A stretch of DNA of 6,893 bases, taken from CAYSBK01 sp964429265 (GTDB lineage: Bacteria; Planctomycetota; Phycisphaerae; Sedimentisphaerales; Anaerobacaceae). The stretch spans positions 1 to 6,893 of the forward strand of contig CAYSBK010000134.1 of NCBI GenBank assembly GCA_964429265.1, read 5' to 3'. The position numbers were made by a program, and so were the translations under genes. Shown piece by piece: positions 4,431 to 6,893 of the stretch. The notes under the pieces are model-generated. The model did no database searches. It saw only the letters and a program-made list of their open reading frames with translations, and was not told the DNA's origin. Each line of letters starts with the position of its first letter. Position 1 is the first letter of the stretch.

Positions 4431-6070
4431 AACAGCGCAACTTCAGAGCATTGTCGGGCGTTGTTTTGGCCGGGGTGATGTTGCTGCCGGCAGGGTGCGG
4501 CGGCGCGGTTCAGGATGAATTGCCGCCGCAGGCGTTTGAAAAGGCGCTGGCCAACGGTCGGCTGGCGAACGAGGGATTTCGTCGATGCGTTGATTACGTT
4601 CACGGCTGGCTGAAGTACGCCGATCCCAACACGGGCCTGATTCCGAGAGGCCTGGCCCCGTCCAGGCGCGACATCTGGAACCCGCAGGATGCCGGGGCCG
4701 ACAATTATCCGTTTATGGTGCTGACGGCGGCGATAACGGACAGGGAGCTTTTCGAGGGGACGATGCTGGATATCCTTCGAGCCGAGACAAGGCTGACCAG
4801 CCGGGTCGGGGCGCTTCCCGATACTTTTTCGTTTTCGAAGGGGCGGTTTGCCCGCAGCGAGCCGGACATAGACAAGATCATCTTCGGCGCTTCGGAATAC
4901 GTCAAGGACGGGCTGTTGCCGCTTACGGAGTGGCTGGGCGAAAGCCCGTGGTCGCGGCGAATGATTGCCATCGTCGATGATATTTGCAGGCACTCGCCGG
5001 TGGCCACGCCGTTCGGCAATATCCCGTCGCTCAGCCACGAAGTCAACGGCGAGATGCTCCAGAGTCTCTGTCGCCTTTACTGGATGACGGGGCGGGACGA
5101 GTATCTTGATTTTGCGGTTCGGCTGGGCGACTACTACCTGCTGGGCGGTCATCATCCGACGCGTGATACGCGGAAGCTGCGGCTTCGCGACCACGGCTGC
5201 GAAATCATTTCCGGGTTGTGCGAACTTTACGCGACGGTGCATTTTGCCAGGGGAGAAAAGAAACGCCTCTATCGCGGGCCGATTCACGAAATGCTGGACA
5301 GGATTCTGGAAGTGGGACGCAACGAGCACGGCCTGTTCTACAATGAAATCGACCCCAAGACCGGCCGGCACAGCGACGGCATCGCCGATACGTGGGGCTA
5401 TGACCTTGACGGTTTTTATACCGTGTACCTGATTGACGGCAAGGCCGAATACCGCCGGGCCGTGCGCAAGGCTCTCGGCAGTCTCAACCGGCACTACCGA
5501 AACTTCAGGTGGGAAGGCGACAGCGCAGACGGCTACGCGGATTCAATCGAAAGCGCCATAAACCTTTTCAACCGGCAGCGTGTCGCCTCGGCCGGTGAGT
5601 GGATCGACAGCGAAACGCAAAGGATGTGGCGAAAGCAAAGACCCGACGGCATCATCGAGGGCTGGCACGGCGACGGCAACTTCGCCAGGACGACGATTAT
5701 GTACTGCCTCTGGAAAACAAAGGGGCTCACCATTCGCCCGTGGCGGGCTGATGTGGTGTTCGGGGCCGAGCAGAAAGGCAAAATACTTGTCATTTCGTTG
5801 ATTGCCGAGAAGAAATGGACGGGAAGACTGCTATTCGACGTGCCTCGTCATAAGGTTAATATGAAGATGCCGCTGGATTGGCCGCGTATAAACCAGTTTC
5901 CCGAGTGGTTTACCGTCGAGCCGACCGGACGCTATACCGTTAGGAATCTCACGTCCGACGCCGCCGCTGTTTACACGGGTGCCGAAATGCATAACGGCAT
6001 CGGCTTGGAACTGCAGCCGGGCCGTGTATGCAGGCTTGTCGTCCGGCCGGTGATACCGGCCGGGCTGTGA
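4427..6070 (+). CDS. Predicted lipoprotein, (alpha/alpha) toroid carbohydrate-active enzyme of unassigned family
   Basis: The 547 residues start with a signal peptide (KQR.R, hydrophobic run 9-20) ending in LLPAGC with the lipidated cysteine at 24; proline at -3 is unusual for a lipobox. The body, about 40-435, is a series of paired helices with loops of W/D/H-rich residues: WLKYADPNTGLIPRG (61-75), WNPQDAGADNYPF (84-96), SLSHEVNGEML (201-211), LRDHGCEI (253-260), DTWGYDLDGFY (321-331) and GWHGDGNF (412-419). This is the look of (alpha/alpha)6 toroids such as unsaturated glucuronyl hydrolases, heparinase-type lyases or glucuronyl C5-epimerase C-domains. From about 440 a beta-rich domain follows (ADVVFGA..., DWPRINQFPEWFTVEP), as in lyases with a C-terminal sandwich. 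I cannot assign a family or catalytic residues. The ATG has a GGTGAT-type site (4418-4423). Proximity to ugd and the epimerase suggests a uronic-acid glycan substrate, by inference. Confidence 0.85.
   Translation: MKQRNFRALSGVVLAGVMLLPAGCGGAVQDELPPQAFEKALANGRLANEGFRRCVDYVHGWLKYADPNTGLIPRGLAPSRRDIWNPQDAGADNYPFMVLTAAITDRELFEGTMLDILRAETRLTSRVGALPDTFSFSKGRFARSEPDIDKIIFGASEYVKDGLLPLTEWLGESPWSRRMIAIVDDICRHSPVATPFGNIPSLSHEVNGEMLQSLCRLYWMTGRDEYLDFAVRLGDYYLLGGHHPTRDTRKLRLRDHGCEIISGLCELYATVHFARGEKKRLYRGPIHEMLDRILEVGRNEHGLFYNEIDPKTGRHSDGIADTWGYDLDGFYTVYLIDGKAEYRRAVRKALGSLNRHYRNFRWEGDSADGYADSIESAINLFNRQRVASAGEWIDSETQRMWRKQRPDGIIEGWHGDGNFARTTIMYCLWKTKGLTIRPWRADVVFGAEQKGKILVISLIAEKKWTGRLLFDVPRHKVNMKMPLDWPRINQFPEWFTVEPTGRYTVRNLTSDAAAVYTGAEMHNGIGLELQPGRVCRLVVRPVIPAGL
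6043..6063 (+). repeat. 9-bp hairpin at the 3' end of the lipoprotein gene
   Basis: CCGGCCGGT (6043-6051) and ACCGGCCGG (6055-6063) are a perfect inverted repeat around GAT, just before the stop at 6068-6070. It shares its GGCCGG core with the hairpin at the epimerase stop. It may protect the mRNA 3' end. Confidence 0.5.
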
Positions 6071-6086
6071 TTCTGCGCAGGTGATT

Positions 6087-6118
6087 GCCGGGCCTTTTGG
6101 GGCCGTCGGCGGCCCGGC
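6087..6118 (+). terminator. Possible terminator/processing hairpin after the lipoprotein gene
   Basis: GCCGGGCC (6087-6094) pairs perfectly with GGCCCGGC (6111-6118) over a 16-nt loop, 17 nt after the stop codon. The stem is strong, but there is no T-run behind it, so it would have to act with Rho or as a 3' end stabiliser. Confidence 0.4.
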
Positions 6119-6241
6119 CGGGGGACACAGCTTTACCATCACGTCGGCATGGCCGGCCGTCACAGGGCCGAGGGGCTTTCCTCTGGCGACTTCGCCGCGG
6201 CCGCCGCCCGGGCGGGCGAGAAAAAATTTTTTGAAAAAGTG

Positions 6242-6267
6242 TGTAACTTTTCGGGCGTTTGTGCGTC
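6242..6267 (+). promoter_or_regulatory. ECF-sigma-type promoter signature
   Basis: TGTAAC (6242-6247) followed after 16 nt by CGTC (6264-6267) matches the general ECF sigma-factor promoter plan, a -35 centred on AAC and a -10 with CGTC. An A6T6 tract and GAAAAAG (6221-6239) just upstream would act as an UP-like element. A start near 6275 would transcribe the hairpin-rich non-coding region. No sigma-factor gene is in the window. The assignment is by pattern only. Confidence 0.45.
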
Positions 6268-6274
6268 TTTATTA

Positions 6275-6470
6275 AGTGGATAGCAGTGGTTAGTGGAAAG
6301 CGACGGTGATTGCGCATCGCGCGCATAAACCGTGTGTGCGCCGCGAATCGGCGCCGGAGAGGCAGCGGAGTATGCTCGCCCCGGCAACCCCGGCGGCAGA
6401 CGGCAAGGTTCTGCCGCCCGTTCTTTGCAACAGGGCCGTGCAAATGGGCGTAAATGGCCCTGCTGACGGC
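6275..6470 (+). ncRNA. Candidate structured RNA downstream of the ECF-type promoter
   Basis: This stretch has no convincing reading frame but holds three inverted repeats in a row: GCGCGCAT/GTGTGCGC (6319-6326 and 6334-6341, with G-U pairs), a perfect 9-bp GGCGGCAGA/TCTGCCGCC (6392-6400 and 6410-6418) followed by the T-rich CGTTCTTTG, and a perfect 7-bp CAGGGCC/GGCCCTG (6431-6437 and 6456-6462). An alternative stem GCGCC/GGCGC (6338-6342, 6350-6354) competes with the first. It could be a small RNA ending near 6427 or a long leader. No known RNA family is recognised, and the ends are guesses. Confidence 0.3.
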
Positions 6471-6526
6471 GACACAGGCGTTTTGTTCAGTCACGGGCTT
6501 GCTCTCTTTAAAAGCCGGAAAATCCG

Positions 6527-6607
6527 TCATTCTCAGCGGAGCCCGGCGCAGCGAAGCCTTTCTATAAAGCCGGTGAAATGAAATTGTTCGGCTCCGCCTC
6601 AGAATGA
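6527..6607. repeat. MITE/REP-like palindromic element
   Basis: The left arm 6527-6543 (TCATTCT.CAGCGGAGCC type) and right arm 6590-6607 (GGCTCCGC..CAGAATGA) are inverted complements except for about one inserted and one changed base. They enclose a 46-nt centre. Arms built on CATTCTGAG...CGGAGCC resemble dispersed palindromic repeats found in many copies in diverse environmental genomes. There is no transposase frame inside, so if mobile it would be non-autonomous. Confidence 0.6.
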
Positions 6608-6652
6608 GGGGGCAAGTTTTCGACCGAGCAGCAGAAGCTCTGAGGCAGACCG

Positions 6653-6682
6653 GCAGCCCGCCGGCGCACGCCGGCGGGCTGC
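6653..6682. terminator. Perfect 13-bp GC hairpin, possible bidirectional terminator or insulator
   Basis: The arms 6653-6665 (GCAGCCCGCCGGC) and 6670-6682 (GCCGGCGGGCTGC) are perfectly complementary around the tetraloop GCAC. This is the strongest stem in the window. The tail TGATTGTG is only weakly T-rich, so efficient intrinsic termination is uncertain. It separates the non-coding region from the promoter of the next gene. Confidence 0.5.
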
Positions 6683-6776
6683 TGATTGTGGGTGCGAAGT
6701 GCCGGACGGGCTGTGCGGCTTCGCGGCTATGGGCGAAGTGAAAGTGAGCTTTGTGTATTTTTTACATTGATTTTAC

Positions 6777-6806
6777 TTTACGGCCGTGCAGCGTGGGTGG
6801 TAAAAT
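6777..6806 (+). promoter_or_regulatory. Extended -10 promoter for the gene starting at 6886
   Basis: TAAAAT (6801-6806, 5/6) is preceded by TGG, an extended -10 motif, and by TTTACG (6777-6782, 4/6 to the -35) with an 18-bp spacer. The local sequence is markedly AT-richer than its surroundings (6750-6780). The start would be near 6813, giving a leader of about 70 nt. Confidence 0.45.
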
Positions 6807-6885
6807 GACTCTATCCGCGCGGCAGGCAGGAGCGGCATTGGGTATTTTTCACAGTAACTGGCTATCTTTTTGAAGGTGGGGCATT

Positions 6886-6893
6886 ATGGAACA
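6886..6893 (+). CDS. Start of a further gene, cut by the window edge
   Basis: An ATG at 6886 follows a good Shine-Dalgarno GAAGGTGG (6872-6879) at 6-nt spacing and a plausible promoter about 80 nt upstream. Only MetGlu and part of a third codon are visible, so nothing can be said about the product. Confidence 0.5.

Larger units (their letters stand above)
6071..6885. other. Long non-coding region
   Basis: About 815 nt without a credible protein gene on either strand. Frames that are open here (6081-6275 and 6306-6581 plus; 5949-6530 minus) show no domain, no ribosome site and no steady codon pattern, and give Arg/Pro-rich peptides typical of shadow frames in GC-rich DNA. The region is instead filled by hairpins, the ECF-type promoter, the palindromic element and the promoter of the next gene, listed separately. 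Confidence 0.65.

Noticed and set aside
4361..5494. A 377-codon open frame on the minus strand
   Set aside because: It is antisense to the lipoprotein gene, which has a signal peptide, a ribosome site and coherent domains; the minus product has none.
5949..6530. A 193-codon minus-strand frame across the lipoprotein 3' end and the non-coding region
   Set aside because: Arg-rich, no domain, no ribosome site, and half of it is antisense to a solid gene.
6306..6581. A 91-codon plus-strand frame beginning with GTG behind the ECF-type promoter
   Set aside because: No Shine-Dalgarno, no recognisable domain, composition unlike the real genes, and it runs through several hairpins and into the palindromic element. 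I consider it non-coding but cannot fully exclude it.
1..6893. CRISPR array, tRNA, rRNA or insertion sequence with transposase
   Set aside because: No regularly spaced repeats, no cloverleaf or rRNA-like segment, and no transposase motif were seen on either strand.

Overview
The window reads as a piece of a GC-rich bacterial chromosome. GTG and TTG starts are used beside ATG, the Shine-Dalgarno sites are good, genes are tightly packed in the first two thirds, and the last 0.8 kb is largely non-coding and rich in hairpins. A lineage such as Planctomycetota (Phycisphaerae-like) would fit: NusG-paralogue-led polysaccharide operon, ECF-type promoter signature, lipoprotein glycan-enzyme fold. This placement is inference only and no phylogenetic marker is present.

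Layout. (1) Positions 1-418, minus strand: N-terminal part of an ATP-grasp enzyme, cut by the window edge. (2) Positions 419-645: divergent intergenic region holding two back-to-back sigma70-type promoters whose -35 boxes form one palindrome, followed by a structured leader on the plus strand. (3) Positions 646-4212, plus strand: a compact five-gene operon made of a NusG/RfaH-like elongation factor, UDP-glucose 6-dehydrogenase, a four-helix membrane protein, a UDP-glucuronate 4-epimerase-like SDR enzyme, and a small WYL_2/DUF2693-like SH3-barrel protein. (4) Positions 4213-4426: a gap holding a possible 30-residue membrane peptide whose stop overlaps the next start (ATGA). (5) Positions 4427-6070: a 547-residue predicted lipoprotein with the look of an (alpha/alpha) toroid carbohydrate-active enzyme plus a C-terminal beta domain. 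(6) Positions 6071-6885: no convincing protein gene, but several strong inverted repeats, an ECF-type promoter signature, a MITE/REP-like palindromic element, a 13-bp hairpin and a promoter for the next gene, which starts at 6886.

Working together. Ugd and the epimerase give the route UDP-glucose -> UDP-glucuronate -> UDP-galacturonate, the donor for an acidic surface or secreted polysaccharide. The NusG paralogue at the head of the operon is the usual type of processivity factor for long polysaccharide operons. The lipoprotein could trim, modify or degrade a glycan outside the cytoplasm. No glycosyltransferase, flippase or polymerase is in the window, so the polymer machinery, if it exists, must be elsewhere or the module only supplies precursors. 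The most novel-looking items are the shared -35 palindrome, the coupled mini-ORF before the lipoprotein, the unassigned lipoprotein family, and the ECF-type promoter that points into a long hairpin-rich non-coding stretch.
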